Part shown: positions 1 through 10,499 of the stretch, one piece after another
Numbering within the stretch: position 1 is the stretch's first letter
Layout of the letters: each line of letters begins with the position of its first letter
Notes under the pieces: model-generated
Told to the model about the DNA's origin: nothing
Seen by the model: the letters and a program-made list of their open reading frames with translations, nothing else
Databases searched by the model: none
Assembly (NCBI GenBank): GCA_018398585.1
Contig: JAGTTD010000015.1
Coordinates: 24,571,478-24,635,477, forward strand
Direction: 5' to 3'
DNA from: Simmondsia chinensis
Lineage: Eukaryota > Streptophyta > Magnoliopsida > Caryophyllales > Simmondsiaceae
Length of the DNA: 64,000 bases
Program-made: the position numbers and the translations under genes

Positions 1-123
1 TCAACAAAATGCGCTATATTTTATATCATCAGCATAAGCTTTTCAACAAAAAGATACTGAAATTCCTTGTCACCCAGGGACGCCTAAGCCACTGAAGAAG
101 CAAACAATTGACAGTGATATTAC

Positions 124-2355
124 CTTCATTAACAGCATTGTAAAATCCACGTCCTTGTCTTGGCTGCGGGTACGGCTGATTATAATACTGCTGCTTGGCC
201 GGTGGCTCAAATTGGGCTGGAGCTTGATACCTTCAGCAATAATATATGGGCCGTCAATTATGTAAACAAAAGCTTCACAGACCCCAGAGAGAAAAATGCA
301 ATGAAAATCCAATCACATAGAACAAAAGTTTATACAAACATTTGAAACAACAAACTTATAGTTCTTATTTTTCTCAAAAAATAGCTAATTGTACCTGGGA
401 ATACCCAGATATATCTATCTAGGTACAAAATGTCATAAAGCAGGACAAAAACAAGAAGAAGCCCAGTGCCACCAAGGGCTCCCGCCAAAAGCAGGGTCTG
501 GGAAGGGTAGATGTACGCAGCCTTCCCCCTTCAGGGGGTTACCCTGAAGAGAGGCTGTTTCCTAGGACCCGCAGCCTTCCCCCTTCATAAAGCAGGACCT
601 GAGAAAGAAAAGCAATAGAAAGACCATGCCAATCAATTTCAAGAAATAGAAAATACCCTGGAGAGTTCTTGTCCAACTCCTTCGTTGACAGAGTAATAGA
701 GATCATCGATACTTGGCGTGTTGTCTCCAAACTGCAAAAAGGCAAAACCAAATCAAAACCATGCTGTGCAATACCAAGCAATAAACTTAACATGTACATA
801 CAAGGGCAATCACTTACGGGACAAGACCCTCTTCAATGGGCTCCCAAACATCAGTTATGCTTACTGAGCTAATGGCAATATCCTGGTGCAGCCGAGGGAT
901 TCTCTTCTGTTTTGAACATCAATCATGTGAGGAATCGAACTTTTGAATTTGCAAAGTTAGTTTTATTTATAGTCTTTAAAGTTTCTAAAATTATATTTCT
1001 TGTAACCTACACTTTGACCTCTAAGCATGTATATATATATATTAAAAAAAATATCATTAATAGAGAAAGAATGAACAAAAAGTTAAGGATAAGATGTCCT
1101 CAAAACATGACCAAGGAACAAGTAAAATAAAATAACAACAACAACAACAACAGTCCCAGTGCCTTGCGGCTCCCGCATAACACGGGGTCTGGGGGGGTGA
1201 TGTACGCAGCCTTACCCCTTCCGGCAGGAAAGGAGACTGTTTCCGGGGACCCCCAAACTGGAGTGGTTGAGTTCCTACAGATAAACAATCAATTCATCAA
1301 TCGTGCATAAAGGGGGGGGAAAAAAAATAAAAAAATAAAAAAAATAAAAAAATTAGGAAGGGAAGGAGAAGAAGAGGAAGAAGAAGGAGAAGAAGAAGAG
1401 GAAGGAGATCGATGTCTAAACTAGCCTAAGAGTGTTACACTACAGGTTATGCTCGCCTACGGAACTTAGACCACCTGCCACTCCCCGCCCTACTCTACTC
1501 TGCTATCTCCGCTACTCTAATACTAGCCCTCCAACGTGTCCTATCTAAGGCCATCTCCTCTCTTAGGTTTAGGTGGGTTAGGTCTTGACGAATCGGCTTC
1601 AGCCAGCTCTTCTTTGGTCTGCCCCTCCCTCTTCTGCTTATCGTTGTGTTGAGCTGTTCACACTGCCTGACTAGGGCTGAAGTCGGTCTTCTGCTGACAT
1701 GTCCAAACCATCTTAGGCGTTGCTCCCTCAATTTGTCCTCTATCGAGGCTACACCCAGCTTGCCTCGAATCACATCATTCCTAATCCTATCCTTTCTTGT
1801 GTGGCCACACATCCAGCGTAACATTCTCATCTCTGCCACCTTCATCCGCTGTGTTTGATTTTGTTTCATTGGTCGACACTCTGCCCCATATAGCATAGCC
1901 GATCTTACTACCGTCTTATAGTACTTTCCCTTTAACTTTAGAGGGAACTTTCTATCACACAGCACCCCGGATGCCATCCTCCACTTCTGCCAGCCTACTT
2001 TAATCCTGTTGCTGACATCCTCATCGACTTCACCATTCTGGTCCCTCTGCATAAAATGTAACTAATAATACAAATCCCTTCAGTCCCTCTGCATATCAGC
2101 TAAGGCTATATCACTGAAGCCCCGGAAGCTCTTGGTCCACGAAGCTCCCAAAAAGATTACCTTTTCCCACAAGAAATTAACTGGTGTATATTGATTCCTA
2201 TGAGAGGGTGAGAAATGAGACAACAGATTTTAGACCACTCATTTGGTTGCTGTCATCATCCCTCTTCCACCTGAAATCACCCCTTCCCCCTCATCAACCA
2301 AATGTGCGGTTGAGAATTCACCCTCTCACTCTCACCCTCTCATAAAAGTCATCCC

Positions 2356-2386
<31 letters not shown>

Positions 2387-5300
2387 GGGCAAGACCCACA
2401 TGAGAGGCTGAGAAATGAGAGAAGAATATAAACTATTAGATCTAAATTAAGAAAATTTAGGCTATTGATTCTAATGAGAGGTGTAAGAGCAATTTCAAAA
2501 TCGGGACCCTTGATTTAAATCTAATGGTCCATATTCTCTCCTCCATCTTTCACCCTCTCATATGTCATCTCTCTACCCCACTTTGACTAGTTTTTTATTA
2601 CTCACTTACTCATTCCTCAATTGTTAAAAACTAAAGGATCAAGACTATTTGTCTAAATTTATAGAACATAGAACTTAACACTTGTTATTCGATATTACTA
2701 TGATATATGGTATATACTTCAAGATTTTATTTATGTTTTATGATAAGAAAATGCCATGCATTTTGTATTTTTGCCTGCTCATGCTTTATTTTGCAGGTTG
2801 TGCCCTATGATGGCAAAGAAAAACATCTTTGAGCCTTGGCAAGGGCAATACCATCTCTATTATCAATGCACTATTTAGAACGTTAATTTGAACCAGAAGT
2901 TGAACTGGACCCATTTATGGCAGCCAATTTCGAGCCCAATTGCAGGGATTATGTGTAGCCACAGCCTAGGGCCTTAGGTCCTAAAAGATCAGTTAATTCT
3001 TTCTTAAGTTTGATATGCTACTTTACCCGTGATTTTGAAAATATGCCATATGCCTTTTTAAGAATGTTTGATCCTTGTTTTGGTTGGCAAATTTGTTACT
3101 ATTTGGACTTTACGCTCACCCTATTGTTTATCTTCCTTAATAAGGCAAGGTCTATCTTACTTGAAGATGAATGATCTTAGTCATCATTGGAAGTTTGCAG
3201 CAACCGTAGGAAGCTTTCTATGCTTTATAGATTGAATAAGTCCGTCACTTCAAACTTTCTTATAGTTAAGATTCTAAATTTTCGGCATCGAGGGTTTTGC
3301 ATGTCTAGCTATCTTCCTTCATCTAGACTATCTTTTTTTCCTATTTCCTTCGTCAGGATCATAAAGCCTATTAATGAGAATCTTACTATTTTGTTTATGG
3401 TAACAGAGAAATTTATAATACGATATACATGCCATAGACCCCTACGTTTGTTTGGTGTTCGATCGTGACAAATAAGGTTATAGTTAGCACAAAATAATAC
3501 GCTGCTTGCAAGATCAGTCAAATGAGAGCCTCAGAAGAGAGGCGTTGACCTTTAAAATTTCTGCAACAGCCACAGTTTTGCTAATAGCTTGTCCCATTGC
3601 TTTCAACACAATCTCTTTTGCACGTTTCTCCTGAACATAGAATCAGAGAGATTATATAAATCAGACATATTCAATAAATGATAGAAGACAAGATCAACAT
3701 GAGGTGAATACAGCATTCTGTGCACACATGAACTCAAATGTCCTCTTCAATCAGCATGTTACACTGAGAAAAAAAGCCCCCAGAAACCACATTGTTTTAA
3801 GGCAACAGCAAATAAAACTCATGCAATGGAAATTTTTTTAAAAGCGTCCAATATCCTAACCAAGAGTACAAAGAAGAAGATGGAGCACCACGTTCTAAAT
3901 GCGATGCCCCTGACGCTGAAAACACGTCTCTGTGGACAACTAACATCCTATTTGCACATGTATTTATTAACCCTCCAATTGCCAAAAGATGGGCTATCCA
4001 TTCTGTACAAAAAAGCAACATTCCCAGTGCCTCAAGGGCTCCCACCAAAGCAGGGTTCCGCCAGGGGGGGGGGGGGGGGGGGGGGGGGGTACGCAACCTT
4101 CCCCCTTCAGGTGCTACCCTGAAGAGATGTTGTTTCCGAATGCCTCCAATCTGAGGGTGAGGACTTCCCAGGAGGTCACCCATCCTGGTACTGCTCTCAC
4201 CCAAGCACACTTAACTTCGGAGTTCTAATGGGATCCGGTGACGGCGTGTTGGTACCCTCTTTGGCGGGAGCCCCTGAACGATAGACTACTTTTTTGTATC
4301 CACAAGGCACAAAGTAACACCTGATGCAACGCACAAGTTAGCAAGACATTCTATCATACCCTCTCTTACTAAAGATCACTCGAAGTTCTACTTTGACAGA
4401 AGAAATGCTATAAGAGCTTGAGTCCTAGAACAAATTATATTAAATAGATATAACATTTGAATCTAGTATGATCAATGTTAAGCATAACCTTACAAGAAAA
4501 CAAACATAAGCAAAGCTGTTTTAGAACTCCCACATAATCTGGCTGGGGCTCGTAAAAACTTGATATACAAGTTATATGTTACACAAGTCCTAGTCACATG
4601 CATCATCCCAACCTATCATAACATGCACATTGTACTTCTGAGTGGCCTGGTTGGCATATGTAACTCAAAGTAAAGGAAATGAATCCGTCACCATACCCTT
4701 GAGGTACACTTTTGTGAGTAGATAATCTGGCAAGTCATTGATAAGGGTGCACTGAAGGCAACAAAAACAATGATACAAATACGACCATCAAACACTAGTC
4801 AGCTCCCTTACAAACTACTCTGAGTCTGGTTCAGAAAGAGTTGCATGCCATTTTCCTTACAAACTGTTCCCACACTAACCCTAACCGGGAGGACATTTCA
4901 AATATGAAGTATGGTTAGAATCATACACAAGCGTTTCTACTTGAGTAACTTTAGTGATACACTACCCCACTTTGTGAGTTAGGTTTGAATGATGAATTGC
5001 AATTTAACAGTAGACTCACTCTAAAGGCCCGCTGAAAAGTTCGAGACAGAACAAACACACAAGACTCCCAACTGAAAGGTAATCCGTCCATAAATAGCAC
5101 CCATATCGCAGCCAGCAGGTCTCTTCCAGGACTTAATCTATGTAGAGCGTTATAACATCCTAAATTTGTTCTTAATCTATAAATATTGAACATATAAGTC
5201 AAAGCTTAATTACCAAAACAAAAATAACATAAACAATCAAAGCAACCTCTTCTTTGAGTAAATGCTGTGATACAATGACAGTAGAGCAATGCAACATGGG

Positions 5301-8300
5301 AAAACAATGTCCAATCAGTAGTGGAAACTTAGTTTCCAGAAAAAAGGGTGACAAACAAACGACCACGTTTTCCATCAGCAACAAGCACAAACTCATGCTG
5401 ACATAATAGTGACAAATATAAATCAGAATCTTTTTCCTTTCATTCACATAGCAAAATGCAACTAATAACTCATACTCATAACATGCAGCTCCAGTAAAAA
5501 GCCAAACTGTTATTCACATAACTGCAAACAGCTACATGTAACAAATATCAAAATAAGAAACACCATATCACAACTAATTGAAATCTCCCACTGAGCAATG
5601 AGGAATGAACATCGAATGAATAGTATAGATGCCACAACCAACTTCAGAGTTATAAACTGTTTGATAATATATCAAAACCTTTTATTACAATTACTCGTTA
5701 AAATTCCACTGGCTCTTCAATTAAAAAAAAAAAAAAAATTTCCACTAACTTTGGACTCGACCCACGGGGTTGGCATATATGAGATCCATATAAGTCCAAG
5801 TGGGTTTCATCCTAAAACCATCAGGCATTAGGTGCAGCAACCTAACTAAGCTTATACGTTGATCTCTTCAACCCCACAACTTCAATATGGAATTCTTACC
5901 AGACCCATATGTGAAGTCCTTAATACTCCTCATGAGGGATATCGATTGCCACCAGCCCGAGATATCAGGAAAAAACACATAAATAATAAAAAGTAATGCA
6001 AGAAAGCAGCACAACTATAGGGAGTAGGGGTGTTCATGGGTATGGGTATACCCATGATCCACCCAATCCAAGGAGATTGGGTTGGGTTGGGCTTGGTACC
6101 CATTAAAAGTTGGTTCCTAATGGGTCCAACTATGAATACCCATAGGTAACTTGGGTGGTTTTGGGTTACCCATGGGTAACTCTTAATCTTTTTTATTCTC
6201 TAAGTATTAAATTAGAGTGTTTTTTATATAACCTTCTAATTCCTAAGTGCAAATTTCTATAAGTTCGAATTTTCAAAAAAAAAAATTATTACTTTGGTAC
6301 TGCGAGATTTGAACATTTATACTTAGATACCCCGACATTTCCACATATATAATGAGGTGCCCTGAAATTTGAATATTTTATCACTAGGTATCTTATGTCA
6401 AAATTTGATCAATTTTTGTAAGAATCAGACCAACTTGATACAAAAAATGATGATATAGTACATAATTACGATAACATAAATAAGTCATGCCTATCTTTAA
6501 GCAAAAACTTAGCAAATTGCTATAAAAAATTCCCTGAATGTTGATATGAACTACCTAAATATTGTCAAAATTATGTGTCATGTTAGCATTATTAGCAAAA
6601 TATCATCAAATTTTAATGAATATACTAATATATTATCAAAATCATGTTCAATTTAACATTTCCAATGAAAACCTTTCGAATTTTGACAAAAGGGTACCTG
6701 ATTAATAAAATTTTAAACCTTCAAGGCACCTAAATGATAAATTGTTTATACCTCAAGGTATCACACTGTATGTATTGAACTATTAGAATACATAAGTAAT
6801 AAATTGTCAAACCTCAGGAAATCTAATTAATTAAACTAGATTACAAGTTAAGTTTGTTTTGTCAATAAAATCCTAGAATAAATCGTATTTAATTCAAATT
6901 CACATGAAAATAAATATAATACAATAGATATTTAAATTAAGAAATTCGGATCTAAATCACATAATTATATTATGTTTTTAGATCCATGGCCTTCTAAAAC
7001 CAAGTCAATAACATGTCAAAGTTAAATAAGTCTTACTTGTAAAATGAATTTATATGTTGACCCACCCCATTAGAACTCCGAAGTTAAGCGTGCATGGGCG
7101 AGAGTAGTACCAGGATGGGTGACCTCCTGGGAAGTCCTCACCCTCAGGTTGGGAGCACTGGAAAACAGCCTCTCTTCAGGTTAACACCCTGAAGGGGGAA
7201 GGCTGCGTACATCCGCCCCCCAAGACCCTGCGTAGGCGGAAGCCCTTGAGGCACTGGGTATGTTCCTACCCACCCAAACCCAAAACCGACCCAACCCAGA
7301 CCCATAGTATAATCGGTTTGTGGGTCTGGGTTGGGTATTAAATGGGTCTCTTTAATTATTACCCAAACCCAACCCAACCCACCCAATGTTCACCCCTAAT
7401 AGGGAGGACCAACTACATGTCATGTTTCTTATGTGAAGCTTGGTTTTTTATACAGTTACGAGCAAAGTTGAAAGAGAGGATTATTTTGGGGTTTCGAAGG
7501 CATTAGGCCCTGGGGAAAATTTTGGGGCCTTGTTTTAGGTCCGAGCCCATTTTCGGAGGATTATTCTAAGGTGACTAGTTTTTTTCATGCACTTATATAA
7601 ACCCTATTTAAGGCTTCACAGAGGGTGTGAGATCAGAAAAAACTCTTTATAAAACTTCCAAGTAATAAGAAATCTCTACAACTTTGTGGACGTAGGCATA
7701 ATTGGTGAAATACATAAATCTTGTCTGTTGGTTTTCGTTTACTTGTTGAACTTTCATTGCGTTTTATGTGCACTTCCTAACACAGCAATGGACGTTAAAG
7801 GAAGGAAAATAGGGGAACACGTCCTGAGAGTGACACAAATCGGCATCACATCAATTCACACTTGAAAAAGGGAAGTTTAAATTCACAAGTAAATCCAAAC
7901 CCACAACAAAATCGATCACAAAACGAGTTATTTACGCAGTTGGTCCTTGTTGTTTCTAAATTTGTTCAAAGTGGTCCGTGGTCATTTCTTTTATTCAAAA
8001 TGGACTCTAACGTTTATAACTTTGTTCAAGTTAGACCCTCATCTTTTCTTTTGTTCATAATGATTCCTTGACAAAAATTAGGTAAAAATTCAAAAGACGA
8101 GAGACCAATGTTGTCATAGAATAAAACAATGGAAACTATTTGAGGAAAAAAAAAAAGATAAGGGGCTATTTTGAACAAAACTACAAGCACGGGGACTATT
8201 TTAAACAAAAGAAAAGATGAGGGATTAATATGAACAAACTTAAAAACATGATGAACCAATGGTGTAATAACTCTCATGCAGGTTATTGATTGCCACAAGT

Positions 8301-8677
8301 CCAACATATCAGGAAATAACTCAGAAATAACAATAAGTAACGCAACAGAACATCAATGAACATCAATGAACATCAATGAAACCAAAATAGAAGAACACAT
8401 CAAGAAAGAAAGACACAAATCTGCACGCACAACATCAATCCAAACACTAGAAAAAGAGCTTTCAATTCACAAACAAATCCAAACCCACATGACAAAATCA
8501 AACACAAAACAAACCCAGAACCCAAAAAATCAGATCCAAACACGAAGTTTTCACCTGAAGAAGGGTGGTAGCATAGCTGATGTAGTTACGGATAAGGCCT
8601 TGAGTAGTAACACGAATCTCATTCTCGAGAATGGGAGACTCTGGCTTCGGCTTCTCTACTCTTGTATATCTATCCAT
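124..8677 (-). CDS. Alba-domain DNA/RNA-binding protein, partial (3' end outside window)
   Basis: Five exons read on the minus strand: 8677-8555, 3630-3550, 906-818, 731-657 and 230-124, all with GT-AG junctions and a continuous frame, giving 158 residues before the last donor in the window. The protein starts MDRYTRVEKPKPESPI, followed by an Alba fold at about residues 18-122 with the hallmark segments ITTQGLIRNYISYA-like (here IRVTTQGLIRNY), KEIVLKAMGQAISK and QVSMISITLS. After it comes a Pro/Gln/Tyr-rich tail that turns basic (PQPRQGRGF), like the start of the RGG tail of the longer plant Alba proteins (ALBA4/5/6 group of Arabidopsis). Plant Alba proteins bind RNA and R-loops or DNA in nucleus and cytoplasm; that role is inferred from the family. 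Intron 1 is 4.9 kb and intron 2 is 2.6 kb, both loaded with transposons. The stop codon and any RGG repeats lie left of position 1. Family call is firm; the paralogue is not assigned. Confidence 0.9.
447..584 (-). mobile_element. 5'-truncated RTE-type 3' module in Alba intron 4, with 14-bp target duplication
   Basis: Read on the minus strand this is the shared RTE/SINE 3' module (CCCTGAAGGGGGAAGGCTGCGTACATC core, then AGACCCTGCTT..GCGGGAGCCCTT..GGCACTGGG). It is flanked by a perfect direct repeat, tcataaagcaggac, at 433-446 and 585-598. A 17-bp piece of its own core (517-533) recurs at its 5' border (571-587), as if the reverse transcriptase jumped on the template. Confidence 0.8.
1127..2052 (-). 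mobile_element. RTE-clade LINE relic: reverse transcriptase C-terminus, 3' UTR and (GTT)n tail
   Basis: An open frame at 2052-1495 (185 aa) carries the C-terminal part of an RTE-type reverse transcriptase. It has VDEDVSNRIKVGWQKW, then [37 protein letters not shown] and LRWFGHVSRRP, ending in a basic [10 protein letters not shown] segment. The 3' UTR follows at about 1290-1150, and the element ends in a GTT-type tail (AAC repeats on the plus strand at 1133-1151). The catalytic fingers-palm part and the endonuclease are absent, so this is a 5'-truncated copy. It sits in Alba intron 2. A poor A-rich/GA-rich stretch (1310-1410) separates UTR and ORF. I could not define a target duplication. Confidence 0.85.
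2199..2344. repeat. Short inverted-repeat element (MITE-like), family GAGAGGGTGAGA
   Basis: The left end TATGAGAGGGTGAGA (2199-2213) is matched by its reverse complement TCTCACCCTCTCATA at 2330-2344. No coding capacity. The target duplication is not clear. Related termini occur at 2398-2565 and 30529-31209. Confidence 0.6.
2398..2565. repeat. Second MITE-like inverted repeat of the same family
   Basis: Imperfect inverted arms of about 50 bp: ACATGAGAGGCTGAGAAATG at the left, and a right arm that ends CACCCTCTCATATGT. It lies just after a (CT)n(TA)n microsatellite (2355-2388) that separates it from the neighbouring copy. Confidence 0.55.
4018..4259 (-). mobile_element. 5S rRNA-headed SINE with RTE 3' module (most complete copy)
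   Basis: On the minus strand the element opens with about 110 nt clearly derived from 5S rRNA (4259 down to about 4165). It includes CACCGGATCCCATTAGAACT, CCGAAGTTAAG and CAGGATGGGTGACCTCCTGG, which cover the box A, intermediate element and box C regions of the 5S internal promoter. Directly after AAGTCCTCA comes the RTE 3' module, ending AAGGGCTCCC-type and GCACTGGGAATGTTG. A run of 26 G (4064-4089, plus strand) lies within the module. It is located in Alba intron 1. No convincing target duplication was seen. Confidence 0.82.
6290..6830. repeat. Diverged inverted arms inside the hAT element
   Basis: Left and right segments carry opposing versions of the phrases 'ggtacc/ggtatc..aaatt' and 'cctcaaggtatcac', suggesting an older foldback element in the hAT interior. 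The match is imperfect and no termini could be fixed. Confidence 0.3.
7066..7267 (+). mobile_element. 5S rRNA-headed SINE nested in the hAT element
   Basis: Starts in the middle of 5S rRNA (CCATTAGAACTCCGAAGTTA, then GGGCGAGAGTAGTACCAGGA and TGGGTGACCTCCTGGGAAGT). It passes without a gap into CACCCTCAGGTTGGGAGCAC and the RTE 3' module, and ends GAGGCACTGGGTATGTTCCT. The short repeat acccaccc at 7060-7067 and 7268-7275 may be the target duplication. It lies in ACCC-rich sequence, so this is only suggestive. Confidence 0.82.
7925..8272. repeat. Foldback element (GTTATTTAC..TTGGTCC arms) in Alba intron 1
   Basis: The left arm (7925-8070) reads GTTATTTACGCAGTTGGTCC and contains repeated TTTTCTTTTGTTCA phrases. 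The right arm (8150-8272) is its imperfect reverse complement and ends near TGTAATAACTC. The same arms occur in TIC110 intron 6 (38886-40259 and 39675-40095). No coding capacity. Confidence 0.6.
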
Positions 8678-8714
8678 GATGGCTTCTCACACGCTAACAC
8701 ACAAGTTTTTGTGA

Positions 8715-8755
<41 letters not shown>

Positions 8756-8782
8756 CCCTAGAACCCTAAAACCCTTGTCGCT
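8678..8782 (-). promoter_or_regulatory. Alba gene 5' leader/proximal promoter: CT repeat and telo-box-like motif
   Basis: Just upstream of the Alba ATG the minus strand carries a (CT)n tract (plus-strand GA run at 8719-8752) and then a telo-box-like AACCCTAAA at 8762-8770 with further ACCCTA repeats at 8755-8776. CT-rich leaders and telo-boxes are common in plant genes for translation and RNA-binding proteins. No TATA box was identified, so the transcription start is not placed. Confidence 0.5.
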
Positions 8783-8849
8783 CACACGTTTTTGGGAAGA
8801 CGAGCTTCCCTTAAACCCCAGCCCCCAGGCCCAAACTGATTTTTTTTTT

Positions 8850-10499
8850 TTTTTTTAATTGAAAATATCACACTTATTATGCCAAATATTTATTATCGAA
8901 ATATCATATGATATTTTAATATAGATAATGAAATATATTAAAGTCTGAATATTTATTATTTAAGTAATTTTTGTAAAAATATGATGAGTTTTTTATAAAA
9001 ATTTGATCAATTTTATAAAAAAATACTAATATATAATATATGTAAGCAATGTTAATATTTTTTGTGAAATTCATCAAATTATGATAAAAAAATCTAACTG
9101 ATATATAATTTCACAGTTTCTTCTCTCCTTCTTCTTCCTTAGCCTAAATATCCACACCTCAAAAATCGCAAATTTCTAATTAAAAAAACTTAAAAAATGG
9201 TGATAAAAGGGAATTAAATATAAATATAAATATAAATCATAATAAAATAAAATATATCAAAAATTCTATCATTAATTTTATTTAAATATTTAATTATTAA
9301 TCATTAATTATTATATTTAGCAAATCTTAAACTATATTCAATGTCAAACTTCATAATTCATCAATCTATCTCTCCTACCAATAAAAATCATTATTCACAA
9401 AATCCTAAAAAATACCACAATTCATTAATCTATATCCCAAACCTCCGAAAGGAGAAACTTGAAAGATATTGCCACGAATCTAATATCAATATTAAAGGTA
9501 CAAATTTTTATCTATTTTTCTTTCATAGTTCAATATGTCCCTCAAACCTCGAGAATGAGTTTGATATCAGTCTTAAAAGTCTAAATATTTACCTATTTTT
9601 CTTTCATACTTCAATATATCTCTCGAACCTTGAGAAGGACAAGCTTGAAAGACGGTGTAACCTCCCAAATGCAACAAATCCAAGCAAACATCACGAGTAT
9701 AATATAAGTGATAAAGGTACAAATCTTTACATGTTTTATTCCATATAAAAGAATAAAACCAATAGCAAAATTATGATTAAAACTATTCGGTAGAAAAAAG
9801 AAAGATTATGATTTTTGAACATAACAAATTAAGAAAGGAGACAAATTTATTAAAATACTTAAAAGTTCGATTAATTATCAAATATTTTTCTTTGTAATGC
9901 TACATCCTTTTTACTTTTATTTTATAATTTTTACTTTATTATCAATTTTAATTGAATACCATATGAACACTTTTGCTAGTCTATATTAGAATTAGCAAGA
10001 ATTATTAGAACTTAAATAATAAATAATAATACATATTTATAAAATTACAATATATAAATCTTTTCATTCCAATATAAGTTAATCTTACTCTCATTATTTA
10101 TATTAGATAAATTTATTTATTATCTTAATTAAAATTACAATAAATAATAATATATATTTATAAAATTACAATATATAAAATTACAATATATTTATAAAAT
10201 TACAATATATAAATAATAATATATATTTATAAAATTACAATATATAAATCTTTTCATTCCAATATAAGTTAATCTTACTCTCATTATTTATATTAGATAA
10301 ATTTATTTATTATCTTAATTAAAAGTTACTAACCACCCCATGTCTCTCTAAATCCTTAAATTCGTATTATGAAAAGCATGCCCAAAAATAATAAGATCAA
10401 AAATTTTATATACTTTAACTTGATTAAATCAATCATTCATTCAAATGAATAAGCCATATATGAAAATTTATTTAAAAAATTAAACTAACATGGTAAATC
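8850..10499. other. AT-rich intergenic DNA, no gene seen
   Basis: Very AT-rich sequence upstream of the Alba gene. The 135-codon open frame at 9341-9748 comes from an internal repeat of about 105 bp (phrases such as CTATTTTTCTTTCATA at 9513 and 9595) and has no recognisable domain, so I do not call it a gene. Confidence 0.5.
10021..10321. repeat. Direct duplication, period about 190 bp
   Basis: A segment of roughly 115 bp, from AAATAATAATA(C/T)ATATTTAT to TTATTATCTTAATTAAAA, occurs at 10021-10136 and again at 10211-10325 almost unchanged. Short AATTACAATATAT repeats lie between. Confidence 0.75.

Larger units (their letters stand above)
6025..7398. mobile_element. Non-autonomous hAT-like element with perfect 8-bp target duplication
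   Basis: Ends are TAGGGGTG(T/A)..CAT at the left and the inverted equivalent at the right (GTTCACCCCTA). They are flanked by atagggag at 6017-6024 and again at 7399-7406. Both subterminal regions are rich in TGGGT/ACCCA words. An 8-bp duplication and TAGGGGTG termini are typical of plant hAT MITE-like elements. No transposase ORF. It contains a nested 5S-SINE at 7066-7267 and sits in Alba intron 1. Confidence 0.85.

Noticed and set aside
1646..1858. Plus-strand ORFs with [22 protein letters not shown], repeated near 32938 and 36099
   Set aside because: Antisense shadows of the RTE reverse-transcriptase C-terminus, which is conserved in all copies.
4165..4259. Functional 5S rRNA gene
   Set aside because: Only part of the 5S sequence is present with substitutions, it is fused to LINE sequence, and there is no T-run terminator at the 5S 3' end or tandem array.
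4018..4259. Cassandra-type TRIM (which also carries 5S sequence in its LTRs)
   Set aside because: No paired LTRs or primer-binding site around the 5S part; the 3' end is an RTE end, and a related copy has a LINE-like 14-bp target duplication.
9341..9748. 135-codon ORF
   Set aside because: Built on an internal repeat in AT-rich DNA, no recognisable domain, no promoter or splice context.
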